64,000 nucleotides of DNA from Rotaria sordida (Eukaryota > Rotifera > Eurotatoria > Philodinida > Philodinidae): NCBI GenBank assembly GCA_905250125.1, contig CAJNOL010001350.1:1-64000 (forward strand), given 5' to 3'. The notes beneath the pieces are model-generated. The model did no database searches. It was given only the letters and a program-made list of their open reading frames with translations, and was not told the DNA's origin. Below, piece after piece: positions 22,895-35,486 of the stretch. The number at the start of each line of letters is the position of its first letter. The stretch's first letter is position 1. A program made the translations under genes and the position numbers.

Positions 22895-24325
22895 CTACAT
22901 TAGTTCAAGTAAATGTTCGTGTCCTTTCGATTGACATGCAAAAAAGAGATCGTAATCTTCACATGTTGAACAATGATATCGTTTTCCAATCAGTGGTATC
23001 ATATTACATATATTACAACTAACATGTTGCCATACATAATCGTTCGGTGTAAAAACAGTTACTTTTTCACCACGAGACCAACATCGAATAGCTTCTGAAC
23101 CTTGCCGTAATATATCATGATGGCCAATATGTGTCAATACTTTTCCATCGATCGACATGACAATCAATGCCGGACATTCTAAGAAAAAAAGCAAGATAAA
23201 TCTGAATTATCGAAATAGAAACTAACCGTGAGGTGTGAAATATGCATAGAATAAACGATAATAATCGGATGGAATTATGAGCCATGGAATATCTGACCAA
23301 TATTCAACAGGTAATTGTTGATCTATATCGTATGTAATGATCACTATTGGAAATGAATTTATTGTGGATTGCGTGGCTTTATAATATTGGATTAATTTCT
23401 GTGTCAAATTACAATTAAATGAATAACGATAAGTCAAAAAGTAAAATCCAATAGCTTTAGCCTCGCCTTTCCAAAGAATTTCCGTCTTGATTTGTTCTTG
23501 TTTATTTGAACTGAGTAAATAAGGTACAAATGCAAAGAATTCATTCATTGAGTATTGTCGTTTTGGAATAAGATATTCAACCAGTGGATGTTCATGTTTG
23601 ATTGTATCAGTACATTTTTTACAAAAATTAAAAGGACATTGACGATTTATACATCCATAACGAATACCGACTAAAGGACGCATATAACATTGATCGCAAT
23701 GGACGCGATTCCATTGAAATTCATCTGGTCGTAGTTGACATGAATAAAAAAGAGATTTTCCTTGAGGCCATAGACATAGAACGAGATCATATTTAATAGC
23801 AAATTCTAGAGAACCATCGGATGTAATCACTTCACCAGATGACGACAAAACAATTATGTTTGGACTGCCATGGACTTTGAAATATTTGCAAAGTGCTTCT
23901 GAACGTTTTCGATCTAAATGAAAGATTTCGTCTCTACAAAGTTATTCATCAATTTAGAATCATACCTTGAAATGGTAATACTTTCCATGGCATCTCTTTG
24001 ATGCTTTCATCAAACTCAGTTTCACATTTGTCTCGAGAAATAAAAATAATGTCAAATTTTTCATTGATTTCACAATAAAGATTTTTGTAAACTCGAGCCA
24101 ATTTCACAGTAAATTCTTGACAATATGACCACTGATGAGACCTTAAATTATAAATTGATTCTTTTTTTTTGTGTCTTTCAAATCAAAAACAGAATTAATT
24201 TACGAAAAATAGAGTGCAATAATCTTTCCGTCGAGTTGTTTCGTTAATATTTCGACCCATTGTTTCTTATCTTCTTGAAATAGAAGTAATACTTCTCCAA
24301 GTAATTCGGTTAGTAGCATTGTCAT
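22895..24325 (-). CDS. nucleoredoxin-like protein with two ZZ-type fingers
   Basis: Exons 24325-24204, 24141-23966, 23931-23227 and 23178-22895 join in phase with GT-AG introns of 62, 34, 48 and are 428 aa in total. The order is thioredoxin-like, ZZ finger, thioredoxin-like, ZZ finger. The first thioredoxin part has ALYFSSHQWSYCQEFT (about 37-52) and DIIFISRDKCETEFDESI. The zinc fingers are HCDQCYMRPLVGIRYGC and SCNICNMIPLIGKRYHCSTC. Nucleoredoxins use WCPPC. Here the first domain has QWSYC, without the nucleophilic cysteine, and the second has YSFNC. Both should be redox-dead, so a binding role is more likely (inference). The 34-nt second intron is at the lower limit of size. Confidence 0.8.
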
Positions 24326-27300
24326 CACGATATACTGAAAAAAGCAAAGAAAATATTGAAGAACGATTGATGTCTAATATGAATAAGAAAAATAAAGAGA
24401 TTACAAGAGAATGCTACATATTCGATGTTAAAATTTCTTTTTTTTTTCTCATTCTTATCTATTTTTCACCATTCCTTACAATAAAAAAAAATATGTGATT
24501 GGATATCATCAACAATGATGCAATTGTTTCATAGTCTTATGTATTTCTCTATTCGAAAAAAATGTAATCTTTTTTTTGCCTTGTGGTTCGCATGAAAAAG
24601 ATATGAGTGCAGATGTGATTGACATGTAGACTAATTCGTACCAAAACACATCCGTATTCGACAATGAATGATTTGTCTCCGGATATCTGTTCTGTTTCAT
24701 AAATTGAAGGAAATCAATCATCCAACAAACCTTTTATTTTTACATAAACATCAAGTTTATGATAATAGTTTGCTGATGCTCTGAAAAAATAATTGCTCAA
24801 ACATTTAATGAAATTTTCGCTATATTTAAGTTCATGAAATACTTTAAAATACTGTATGTAGCTCTAAGCAGTACACAATTTTCTCTTTGATAAAGTTTTA
24901 TTAGTGTTGAAAGAAATGAGAAAATCAAATAAAAATTTACATTTAACAGGTTGCCAAATAAAGGTAAATAAATTGAATTCGACAGAAATCTTTTACTTCA
25001 ACGACGTGCAACGCTGAAATCAATTCTTTTAACTAAATCATTTTTTGATTCAGATGAATCTCCTCGAAAAACAAGTACATTTTAAAAATCTAAATCATCA
25101 TATGCTACTTTTTTTTTACTCAACATAGAACTTATTGCATCAGATATCTGTAACAACATTTTGAATCATATCAATTGCCAAAATGTTGAATTGATTATCA
25201 ATTAATACATTAGTTAAATCTAGTCGTTCTGAAAAATCTTAATTTCAACTATTTTCAAAATAAATGTAATAATCAAATGTTTTATCATCTAACAACTAGT
25301 CTTCTTCTTTTTATACGTTCATTCTTCCGTAGCGAGAACATGTCAAATTAACAGAACAAAGCGAGAGAAAGCATCGTATAAACAGATACGTGACTACATG
25401 GAAAAATACACACCCGACGCGATAAAAAAGAGTTCCAATATAAGAAAGAAGATGATAATCTCTAATGTACAATTTGTACATAATTGTGAATGATAAAGAA
25501 CAGCAGGAGAGAGAGAGAGAAGACAGAACATATATTGATGTTGATTGATGAGGAGCCTGTATCATTATCGGTACAATAAGCAGGTGCATGAATAATATTA
25601 TGAAGATTATGTAATTCTAAATAAACAAGAAATTCACATTCCCTAATTGTAGTAGTCATTTCAACAATATAATTATTAGATCATCTCTTCGTAACTATGT
25701 CTTTTTCGAACATCACTAGCATATTGATACTTTTGCGGAATTTACGTATATTTTCGAATAAAATAATAATAAAGAAAAGTTTAAATCGAGGTTTTTTCGA
25801 CTCCCCCTTCTAGACTCTGGGAACGGCAAATAACGCGTAAGTGATATCAATTCGAAGATCATTCTAAAACTCTGTAGATTCCAACTACTACGTAGTATCA
25901 ATACTGCGAGTATGAGTTTTCAATGCAGCGAAATGATCTTATTGTAAATGTCAATCAAACGGGTGATATTTTTTTGTAATCTAGCAGTATTACTATAGGA
26001 CAAACATAAAAAAGTATAAACTGAATGAATAAGAAAAACTCAATATTATATGTATCTGATAATTGAAATAAATTTTTTCCAATATAGCAATGCTAATTGA
26101 ATCAAATAAATTGATAGAATTTTCGAAATGATAACATTTCAGAGAGTGCGTATCAACTATAAAAATTGTTATAATTGTGATTTATTTATTTATCTGGCGT
26201 TTTTTTTTTAAACAAATTATTTGACAACCTCTGACAATGAATCATAAATTCCATAATGGTCACAGTGTGTGAGTTTCATATTTGAGTTCTTCAAAGAGTT
26301 GCAATAACAAGTTTTCTTTTGATAATATGTCTATCGATTGGTTGAAACTTCGATTTTACTTAAATCAATCCGAAAAAAAAAACTAATTCTAAAAGAATAA
26401 TATGCTATTGTTATATAAATTCGTAACATTAGACATCACTGTATGCATAACATGGAAAATTGCATAAAGCTTACTGAACTAATTGTTAAAAATATTCATC
26501 AGTTTTTTTCTGCACCTAAAATTCCTATGAATTTTGTTGTTCAACTTAGTGATTGTTCGTTTTTTCGAAAAAAAAGCATTATTTATAATATCAGAATCAG
26601 AACAGAAAAAATTAGTTGTTGATAAGGTCAAACTGCCAGCAAGTGACAATTAGTGGACGTGAGTGCGAATGTTCTACCCTACCGGACACCCACACTTTGC
26701 ATCGATGTATTTCATTTAATTTTTATCTTTCTTAATTGATTTAAGAAAAAACAGTTTTATTGATAAAGTTTTATTCATGAATTATAGTAGACTAAAATCG
26801 ATGGAAATGTATCTTCAATGCTGAAAAATTAGATTTCGAGGCAATCGTGTGGACTGCGGCAAAAATAATAGGTTTTGAACTTGATTTTGGCATTCGAAAT
26901 CATCGAAAAACTTGTTGTGACAATCGAAGTACTAGTTCATTCTAGCTTAGTTACAGAAAATAGCGAGAACTGGAATTCTTCAAATATTCGATTCATCGTG
27001 AAAAAATTGGCTTTTCCGATTCTGGTCGTATTTTGTCATTTTCTGTTTCTTTTGGTTGCTTGAAGGGCACGATACATTTCAGATTGTAGAGATTTCTTTT
27101 CTCTACAAAATAGACTATTTATATTGCTTTTTAAAATGCCACTTTTTATAAGAATTAGATTAAATCATAGAAAAATAATAATACATTTTCTCACTCATGA
27201 ATTTTGGTATCATGGAAGAAAGTATTGGCAAAGTATAATATAATAATCTAAACTTCAGAAATGTTGCAGCTCTAATCATGGCATATCTTTTGGTATATTT

Positions 27301-28737
27301 GATTTTGAGTCTTCAAAATCAAAACGAAAATGGGATTGTTTCATTCATTCGATAATCGCTTAGATAGTATGCAATTTTGTGGTTCGAACAATGATTTTAA
27401 GGATGTAAGAGAAGGATTTGTCTTTCTTTTTCTTACACTACAAATATAAAATAAAAGTTTTGAGTTTCTTTCATTTCAGTTTCAATGTGAGAATGTATTG
27501 TAAACTCGAAGCAAGCTGCAAATTCTTCTCAAAACTATTTCTTAAAACATGAGTGAATAGATTTATGAGTGATATTTCAACATAAAAGAAGACTTAGCAC
27601 AAGCCCTTGAATTCTCTACAGCTTGAGGATGTAGGTAAGTGAGGTTCTTACTTCTCCCCATATCCTTATTTCATCTTGATGGATACTTCAAAGATGTTTT
27701 TGATATAATTATTTAATTACTTGATCGTGCTCTTGTCACGTAATTAGAAACGAATCCTGCTTCTAACTGGAAGATAGATAGTTTTGTATCGTTCATCAAT
27801 CATGATTGCTTAAAAATGATAAAATTCATCGTCAAATAGGGCCAACTGTTGCTCATCATTGGTAAATAAGTTCTTGAAATCTATTCGGAAGCTAGTCTCA
27901 TTTTTGTACAATGACTTCATTCATATTAGATTACGAAATCTTGTGTCCTAAGAATGAAAAATGACGCAATTATTTGAAATATTTTTTCTCTTTTTTTCCA
28001 ACATTGAATCATCTGAAGAAATTTCGATAAACAGATATAAGACAAAAAGAAAATGAAAGATCATAGTCCCTGATTGGGTTCCAAATATTTGTTCCAATAT
28101 ATTAATATATTTAACTTATTAATGAAAAATAGAACGGATCGAGAATCGCATTTGATGAACGAAACTAAACCATCTGTGTTCTGATTAACTGCCGGATGCA
28201 TTTCCACTTATGCTACAGGAGCTGCATAAACGATATTCTTTCTTTGTGAAAAATCTTATTAGTCATAAGATCGCACTTGTACATGAAAAGCAACAATCAG
28301 AGTTTTCTATGGACATTTTATCGGACGACACATGATTAAAGCAACAAAAAATTCTCTTGAATTGGCGAAAGTGTCATAATTAGTTCAGCCGCTAAGCGCG
28401 AATCGCTTCTTTCTAAACTAAATTTTGACTTATGTTTAATCAATGTTTCTTGTTAGATTAGCTCAAGTGATAAAATATTCAAGACTCATCTGCACTTCGC
28501 TATCGAACCATATCAATCAAATTATTTCTGGTTATAGAGAGCTTTACAGAAAAAAGACCGTTTTTCACTTTGCAGAAAGATGCATCAAACGGTGCGTCTT
28601 CCTACAAAATCGGTAATCTTTTCTTTTTACACACTAATGGTGTTTTTCAAACGGAAAACGTTTCGAGTTACGCTATTGACAAACATACGCGTAAAAATGT
28701 GCTGAATATTTCTATAATAAATTCAACAGAAACTAGT

Positions 28738-28831
28738 AGAGGATGTGGGATGTGAATGCAAGGAGTAAGTGTGGGTGGATGTGGATCTTCTTTTTAACAT
28801 CTCGCACCTCACACCCACATCCACGCCCACA
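28738..28831. repeat. telomere-like fold-back tract with core spacer
   Basis: The G-rich arm GGATGTGGGATGTGAATG and GTGTGGGTGGATGTGG precede ATCTTCTTTTTAAC, which is the complement of TTAAAAAGAAGAT (11/12 to the core). CACCTCACACCCACATCC follows. The core is in opposite orientation to the 22.1 kb copy. Confidence 0.7.
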
Positions 28832-29109
28832 AATACAAAGAAATAGCACAATTTAGATATTATATTATAATGAAAAAGACATCTAAAACAATCCGTAGCT
28901 TAGAAATAATTATCCTGTAAATTGTTCAATACAAAACTAAGAACTAATTTGTTGAATAAAAGTTATATTGCTTTTGTGTGCCTCTCGCTTTGCCATTAGA
29001 ACTGCTAGGTGTTCCATATTAATCTCGTGTCCATTTCAGGTATTGCTTTAATGAGTATGTTTCTATAGACATCTGTTTTGTTATCAGATAGATCTATTGT
29101 AATAAGTGT

Positions 29110-29361
29110 CTATGCGAATAATACAAGAAGAATGAAATAACAAAAAGAAGATTCATTCATCTCTAGATAATGATTGATTAATATTCGAAATTGTTGTTGA
29201 CCTTGAAGATTTTTTTCAAAATTATTTATTGACATATCAAGCCAAAGTAAAAAATATGCTTCATTAGTTTTCATTTGAGAAAAAAAACCATTTATAATGC
29301 AAGAATTTGTTATGTCAGTTAATAATGTTCGGATCAAATTACCATTCTCCACGAAAATCAT
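29110..29361 (-). pseudogene. possible decayed gene fragment, family unknown
   Basis: An 83-codon open stretch (FFSQMKTNEAYFLLWLDMS, then LQGQQQFRILINHYLEM) looks more protein-like than its surroundings. Upstream, VPAATHIFNLIE is readable in another frame, and downstream TLITIDLSDNKTDVYRN follows an AG. No intact gene can be built and I do not recognise the family. Confidence 0.2.
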
Positions 29362-30006
29362 TCAATTAAATTAAAAATATGAGTTGCTGCTGGTACGTCT
29401 GGAACGAGTTATTCAAATTGTAAGGTATTATCAATATAGGTATATAAGAGCAACAGAATTTTTCTCATTCAATTTTTTTGTACATAAATTATTTTCTCAA
29501 ACAGTGAGTTTGTAGAATTTTATTAGCATTTATCTATTATAATAAGTACTGCATGAATTTCGACCATTTCTGAAAATTTAATATTATGTGAAGGGAAAAA
29601 GACAGGCTTTTGTTCATTTTTACAAATAAAGTGTTGATATTGTTTCCATTAAAACCAACAGAAAGTACAAGACGTCTTTATTCGAAGTTCATAGATTATA
29701 AATACAGGTGTTTGCAAAAAAAAACTTGGAAAAAATTTTTTTTTCTTAACACCTTTTTCTCTACTATTATAAGTAACTACGAAAGTCATTCTTTGAGGGC
29801 TAAATCCTCGACAGATATACTACACGTTGTATATATAGAAGTGTGATTTCTTTCCTTTTCGATACATATTTATTCAATTATGCCGTCGACTAGGAACTTA
29901 AAAATCATCATCTTTCAGTTTTGTGTTATTGGAACAAGGACATATAATCTGCTTCTCTTATTCAGCGTGAAACAAATATTTCACTGAGCACTATCTATTA
30001 CAAATT

Positions 30007-30073
30007 GGGTGTGGGTGCGAATAGGTATGGGTTATTGGAGATGTACAATCCACATCCACACCCGCACCCACCT
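30007..30073. repeat. telomere-like fold-back tract
   Basis: GGGTGTGGGTGCG, then a spacer containing GGAGATGTACAATCC, then ACATCCACACCCGCACCCACC. The spacer differs from the TTAAAGAGAAGA type. Confidence 0.7.
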
Positions 30074-30399
30074 TCAAAATTGGATGATCGATCTCTAGAG
30101 AGGAGAGTTTCTGAATGAATCATATGAAAAAAAATTCTTTAAAAAAACTTATCAGTGGATCCGCGTGAGGAGCCAATGTGTTGAACTAAAAAACTCTGAC
30201 TGTTCTAAATTTGTGGTATATTGTGAGAGAGATTAAAATAATTTATTTAAAAGCAAGCCAAGATATAAATCAAGCTTATGAAAATTTTTACAGTTGATAT
30301 GCGGGCTCTGAAATATTATTCATTAGATTCATTTAACATCGTTATACTGAATAAAACTGATTTGTATCCGTAGCTTCTCAAAAGAAATACTTTTTAAAT

Positions 30400-30505
30400 A
30401 AACATTTCGCTATTTAAAGAAGGCATTGGCTATTTAAAGTTCTCGAAAGAGACACTTTTTAAGGAAACTTCGCTATTTAAAAAGGTCTTAGCTATTTAAA
30501 AGTTT
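30400..30505 (-). repeat. minisatellite, GCTATTTAAA units
   Basis: Four spaced copies of CGCTATTTAAA/GCTATTTAAA occur within about 100 bp (CATTTCGCTATTTAAAG, TTGGCTATTTAAAG, TTCGCTATTTAAA, TTAGCTATTTAAAAG). They are the complement of the unit at 31604-31752. Confidence 0.55.
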
Positions 30506-31603
30506 TGATGTTGATTTTTTCGTACTTAGCCAGCAATTTTAACAAAATGCCAGTGACACTGAATTATTTAAATAGATGTGTAGCTCTTTGTTTTACATTC
30601 TAATTTTTTTCATCTATAGCAGTCCTAAACTACATCCAACAGGGTACAAGAAAGACTGAATTAAAAGAAATTATTCCAGATGTTTAAGAAAGTAACAGAA
30701 CATGACCGATTGTTACATTTTTTCATCATCTATCAATTAAGTAATATTGTGCCGGAATAATATTCATCATTAGTTACGGAAGATTGTGTCATACTATAGT
30801 TAAAAACATTTACTTCGTATTTGAATATCTATTGTTAATACAAAATGTTCCTATCTAATGCTTTAAATACAATCGCTGTTTATTTGAATATTTGTAAATC
30901 TCTTATAAATAATATTCCAGTCAAAAAACTGAATCTAGACCACAGAATAACGAATAAACAAGATTTTACATGCATATTCTACGGATGAATATTTGTTGAT
31001 AATGTTGATAATTATACAGTTGATAATATATCAATCTATAAAATGATCATGTTTACTTCGTTCACTTTTTTCTGTGTTTCAAAAAAATCAATAGTTTGAA
31101 ATAAATTGCTGATAAGTTTTAAATATCTATATAGATTTTTGACAGTACGTATAACAGCAAATTTCAATATCTGATTACTTCAAAAGACTTCTACTGCGTT
31201 CACCAACATGGACTTCTAGTTTTCTAGACACTCCTGAGCCTTCAACAAATTCACATTGCTTGATGTGGTATATCAGTACTTCACAAACTTACACATTTTA
31301 AATCTTTGCTCTTTTTTCTACAAAATTTTAAAAAATCATAGTTGTAGAATCATATAGATATTTAGGAAAACCAGTCATACAAAACTTGATGATGATATTT
31401 TGTAAATAACTCACAACCACCTCGCAACCCCTGCTCTGAAGAATCTGTAAGGTAGAATGAATATTTGTGGAGAATATCTATTAGTGCTGTTAATGAAGTA
31501 TTCTTTTTTGTGCTTATAGGAATAAACATGTAACTGTTAGTATTTTGTTTATTATTCAAAATCGCGAAGTATGATTTAGTTTTTTTCCTTTCTATGACAA
31601 GTT

Positions 31604-31752
31604 TAAATAGTTGCTAAATCTTTAGATAGCTATGATAGGATTAAATAGCCAAGTGAGAGATTAAATAGCTATGCAAATCTTTGAATAGCTATAGCAAGTT
31701 TAAATAGCTATAAAATGTTTAGATAGCTGTGGTAGAATTAAATAGCTATGAT
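31604..31752 (+). repeat. minisatellite, TTTAAATAGCTAT units
   Basis: Seven to eight degenerate units of about 20 bp run in tandem, each with TTAAATAGCTATG or TTTAGATAGCTATG (for example GATTAAATAGCTATG). The same word in the opposite orientation makes up the cluster at 30400-30505. Confidence 0.65.
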
Positions 31753-31832
31753 AATGATCAATAGTTAGACTAGGAAATTATAGAACAAATTTCTTTTCCA
31801 AGTCATTTGGTGTTAATTATATACAGAAAAGA

Positions 31833-31977
31833 AAGGGTGTGATGGGGTGTGGGTTTGGGTGTGAGTGAGGATGTGAGCGTGGGGTGTGTGGGTGTGGGTG
31901 GGTATGGGTGTGGGTGAGGTGTGGATGGGTGTAGACAAGAACCACCCCTATACTCACCCACACCCACATCTACATCC
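31833..31977. repeat. telomere-like fold-back tract, long G-rich arm
   Basis: About 95 bp of TGTGGG-like units (GTGTGGGTGTGGGTGGG and variants) lead into GACAAGAACCACCCC and a C-rich arm CTCACCCACACCCACATC. It is one of the longest G-rich arms in the window. Confidence 0.75.
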
Positions 31978-33157
31978 AATACGAATCAAAAATATTATTA
32001 CTCTGTTAAGCGAATACACTTTATAAGTAACTGATAATTACCGACAATATACCCAACTGTCTCAAATTGCTACAGAGGGATGCCATTATGAAGTGACTTT
32101 ATTGATGTGCTCTATGCCTTTCTATAGTTTATTCTTGGAGGTGAAATAGAATCGCGGGTATTCGATTCACACCATGTTTTATTTTCGTTCCTTATCTATC
32201 CTAGTTGATTTTCGGCGAAGTTACCGTCTGGCAGAATGTAATTGTCGATATTTTTTTTTCTGTATAAATCGTTTTTCAGCGAATACGGACAATATTAGTA
32301 TGTCACTCTGACACATTTAGTACAGTTGAAGAACTTTTTATCGATTCATAAAATTAGATATATTTTGAAAATGAAAATTCTCATACATAAGAAAAAAGGG
32401 ATGCTCCTGTTACTTTGTCGGACTTGAAATAAATGAATTGTCAACAATTACCCTATATGCAGTACAATTACATATTAGCCATTCAATCAATAATGTTAAC
32501 ATCCTCATGAATGCTATTGCACATAGGATGATTTCATGATGGTTGGTAGTTGTAGTGATTTTTGTTGTTTAAAAATGAAGGGATTTGTATCTACTGATGG
32601 CTGTTGGTAAGAATTTGGTCTAGTGCAAAAAACAACATAGTAGATAAAAAATGTTTCGAACAAATATGACGTTCGTCTTATTTTCATTGGTATACTTTAT
32701 AGAAGCTGCAAATTGATTTACAATTCATAACTAACGTTAAGACCATAATTGAGCTTGCCGTCACTATCTTCTGACTACCGACGGCGTCTTGTTGTGTTTA
32801 TCGCCGAATGATAATTTCATTAGAAGTGAGATGTTTCTACATATCTTTGCAATAGTGTTGATTTTTTGACGATGTCTGACAGAATACAAAAGTACTTTTT
32901 TGTAGATAAGTTTCTCTTTCTGAAAGGAAGTGAGTCTTCATGACGAATGTGTGTCTTTTTCTTGTTATTTTCTAATCTTAACCGTGAATCACCGAAAACG
33001 TCATAAACGCTATCTTATTTCATTGGGTTTTTTATATAGCTTATGCTTATAAATACTCATCATATTGCCGTTAAAATAAGTAAGACTTTGATTAATTCTT
33101 TCATTTGTCTATTGCATCTAACTGAAGCAGTTCGTTCGAAAATAGCAACAAAAATCC

Positions 33158-33895
33158 ATGATGAAATTAGAAGAAAATCACTATGTACGTGACGGTCATG
33201 TTCATGCTCAGCTCGGCATTGCTGGTACTACTTACAATGAAAAACACATTATTGAACTTGGTGGACACGAATTCATCGTATATCCGAATGTTTTCTCACC
33301 TGCAATGTTTCCTCTACCAGATCATTTAGTCAAAACGTGGCTGGATCTCATTCATATAATAAAACCTGAATCAGTACTCGAGATTGGTTCTGGAGCTGGT
33401 TATTTGGCTATTCTTGCTGCTCTTAACGGTGCTAATCGAGTTACGGCTACTGATATTACTCAAGACGCAATAGAGAATATTCAAACTAATATCGAAAAGT
33501 ACAATTTAGGAGATCGTATGCAAGCAGTTTATGGTAGCGTGTTTGAACCATTCGATAAAAATGATCGATTCGATGTTATTTTTTGGGATATACCTTTCTG
33601 TCATATTGATAAACCAATGGAAGAACTCAGTGCACTTGAACGTACAGTTTTCAATCCAGGCTATATACTTTCCGAAGCATATTTGAAAGGAGCTCACCAA
33701 CATTTAACCGATAATGGTCGTGTCTTTGTGGCTTTTTCTAAGGTGCTAGGTCATCCAGAAAAATTATTAGAGTTGACTAACAAATATGGCTGGTGTTTGG
33801 AACTTGTAATGAATCTTGAGCAAGTCACATCGAATATTGAAGGCATATACGATAATAAAGCTGATATCAACATCTACGAATTAATTAGATTATGA
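33158..33895 (+). CDS. class I SAM-dependent methyltransferase
   Basis: A single exon of 245 aa. Motif I is SVLEIGSGAGYLAILAA (72-88), the acidic ribose-binding residue is in VTATDIT (D99), and motif IV is FDVIFWDIPFCH (138-149), where N6- and glutamine-type methyltransferases have NPPY. The C-terminal half follows the usual small-methyltransferase pattern, with LTDNGRVFVAFSK. It resembles the MTS/PrmA-like group that methylates proteins, rRNA or small molecules; the substrate cannot be deduced. The first two codons are both ATG. Lack of introns in a genome where most neighbours have several could mean retro-copying or bacterial origin, a known feature of bdelloids, but I cannot test this by reading. 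Confidence 0.8.
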   Translation: MMKLEENHYVRDGHVHAQLGIAGTTYNEKHIIELGGHEFIVYPNVFSPAMFPLPDHLVKTWLDLIHIIKPESVLEIGSGAGYLAILAALNGANRVTATDITQDAIENIQTNIEKYNLGDRMQAVYGSVFEPFDKNDRFDVIFWDIPFCHIDKPMEELSALERTVFNPGYILSEAYLKGAHQHLTDNGRVFVAFSKVLGHPEKLLELTNKYGWCLELVMNLEQVTSNIEGIYDNKADINIYELIRL

Positions 33896-34989
33896 TCAAT
33901 ACTAAAAAAAACACTATAGATTTTGTATATATATATATATATTTTTGTTGTAAGATTGTTACTGATGGATCTAATTAAATTGTGTTATTTTATAAACAAG
34001 CTTTGTTTCTTATCTGAAACATAAATCAATAACTTATGTGAAAAAAAACCAATGTATGAAGCATGAGATTTGAATGACACCTTCTTATTAAAGCACTTCT
34101 TTTTCAGAAGGGATGAGTCATCAATGACAGCGCTTGTCAGCTTTTGAAATATTTCAATGAAAAACTACGAGAAATTCACTGTTTTCTGTGAATCAAGAAT
34201 CATCATTGATTTTTGGGCGAAGGTATGGTCGAAAGGCTTAGAGAATTCACCTGATCTTGAATCGTATCCCTAGTTTTTTTGTGGTGCATTTTATTTGACA
34301 TAATTAAATACGAATGATTTTCTTGTTATATAATAAATTAGCTTATAATTTCTTGATAGATAGGATTGCGAAAAATAGTCTAAGTGTAACAGTATCAATA
34401 GTATATTTCATGATCAATTAAATAATTATTACCACTATAAAATACAACTTATAATTAATATATTTTATCAAAATAATTATCAATCATTTTTACTGATTTG
34501 ATTAAAATCTTTTCCTTTATCGAACAGCATTTGACTGGTATTTAAGATCCACACAAAAAAACAGATGATGAATCTTTTCAATACTTTTCAATGATGGGAA
34601 TCAAACACTTGATTCAACATGATGCCAGAATACATCAAGGTCAGTTACTGTAGTGGAAGATACAAACTAACAAGCAATTTGGTCCTTTTTAATATAGTAA
34701 TAATATTACTATTAGATAGTGATTGAAACGATTTCCTTTTTTTGTATTGATACAGAATATGTTGTACTATGAATTTAGATTTGAGAGTGTGGCTTAAGAG
34801 AAGACCCACACATGCTTGTTATGTAAGAAAATCTCAATGGTATCACATTTATTGTACAGGCACATTGACTTTTTTTCTTGATTATTCTATGAAAAAGATC
34901 AATTGATTCACTCTTTCAAAACAAAAACACCTGATCTCAGTTAAGTTTAGCTCAATGTCGTTTTTTTTAAATAACTGTTCTTCATTCTA
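33896..34989. other. non-coding stretch
   Basis: Directly after the methyltransferase there is a (TA)n run near 33927-33943. Otherwise it is AT-rich sequence with one short telomere-like fold-back near 34.8 kb. No gene is seen. Confidence 0.45.
34788..34812. repeat. minimal telomere-like hairpin with core spacer
   Basis: GTGTGGC, TTAAGAGAAGA and CCCACAC form a hairpin of about 25 bp. Arms are only one unit long, but the spacer matches the core in 10 of 12 positions. This is the strongest hint that the core, and not the repeat, defines the family. Confidence 0.55.
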
Positions 34990-35396
34990 TTAAATATCAT
35001 CTGTAATCGGTACCCATATTGTTGGAAGTATTTCGCTAGCGGTACCTTGGAAATGAAAACTATAAAGAGACATTCGAAATATCAAACAAGAAAAAAGAAC
35101 TCACTTCGAGACAGCAGTAGAAGAAGTCGTTTCAATATTGATATCAGCTACGGGAATGCCACGCTCTGCAACAGTCAAAGCATAGCTTGCGGCCGGATAG
35201 ACAATCGATGATGTTCCTACCTTCAATTGGTTTTGTAGAAATTAGTCAAACAGGGCAAAAAGGTCGACGTACAACTAACAATAGATCACGTCAATCGAAT
35301 TTGTCCAAAACATCAGACCAGAATGTATCACCAAACTAGACAACATGAGCAAGAACAAGATATCGACATTGACGGTAACTAGGAAGACGTGTCACT
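34990..35396 (-). pseudogene. SIRT5-like sirtuin, 3' remnant
   Basis: Three exon remnants are readable. The first, about 35396 down to 35276, gives LAHVV, a stop in place of the usual W, then FGDTFWSDVLDKFD, a second stop and RDLLLV. The exon at 35220-35105 gives [19 protein letters not shown] and [10 protein letters not shown]. The exon at 35059-34990 gives FHFQGTASEILP and ends with TAA. Splice sites between them are intact (GT-AG). These match the C-terminal part of mitochondrial NAD-dependent deacylases of the SIRT5 class. The deacetylase core, with the NAD-binding GAGxS and catalytic histidine, is missing. Two stops and a missing 5' half mark it as dead. The cut edge is next to the telomere-like tract at 35407. 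Confidence 0.75.
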
Positions 35397-35406
35397 GCAA
35401 TCACAA

Positions 35407-35486
35407 GGTTTGTGTGGGTGTGGATGAGTGTAGATATCCTTCTCACTCACTCCGACACGCACATCCGCAGTCACAGTCATACCTTA
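35407..35486. repeat. telomere-like fold-back tract at pseudogene edge
   Basis: GTGTGGGTGTGGATGAG, the spacer TAGATATCCTTCTC, and CACACGCACATCCGCAGTC. It begins some 10 bp beyond the last recognisable sirtuin codons. Confidence 0.65.

Larger units (their letters stand above)
24326..33157. other. 8.8 kb gene desert
   Basis: Apart from repeats listed separately and one doubtful relic near 29.2 kb, I see no coding region on either strand. Composition is AT-rich throughout with short homopolymers, a GA microsatellite near 25508-25521 and a degenerate telomere-like patch near 26645-26695. It may hold regulatory sequence, but nothing specific is visible. Confidence 0.45.

Noticed and set aside
25311..25659. 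Hydrophobic minus-strand frames near 25.5 kb
   Set aside because: Low-complexity, serine/leucine/isoleucine-rich by composition, including a GA microsatellite; no domain or splice support.
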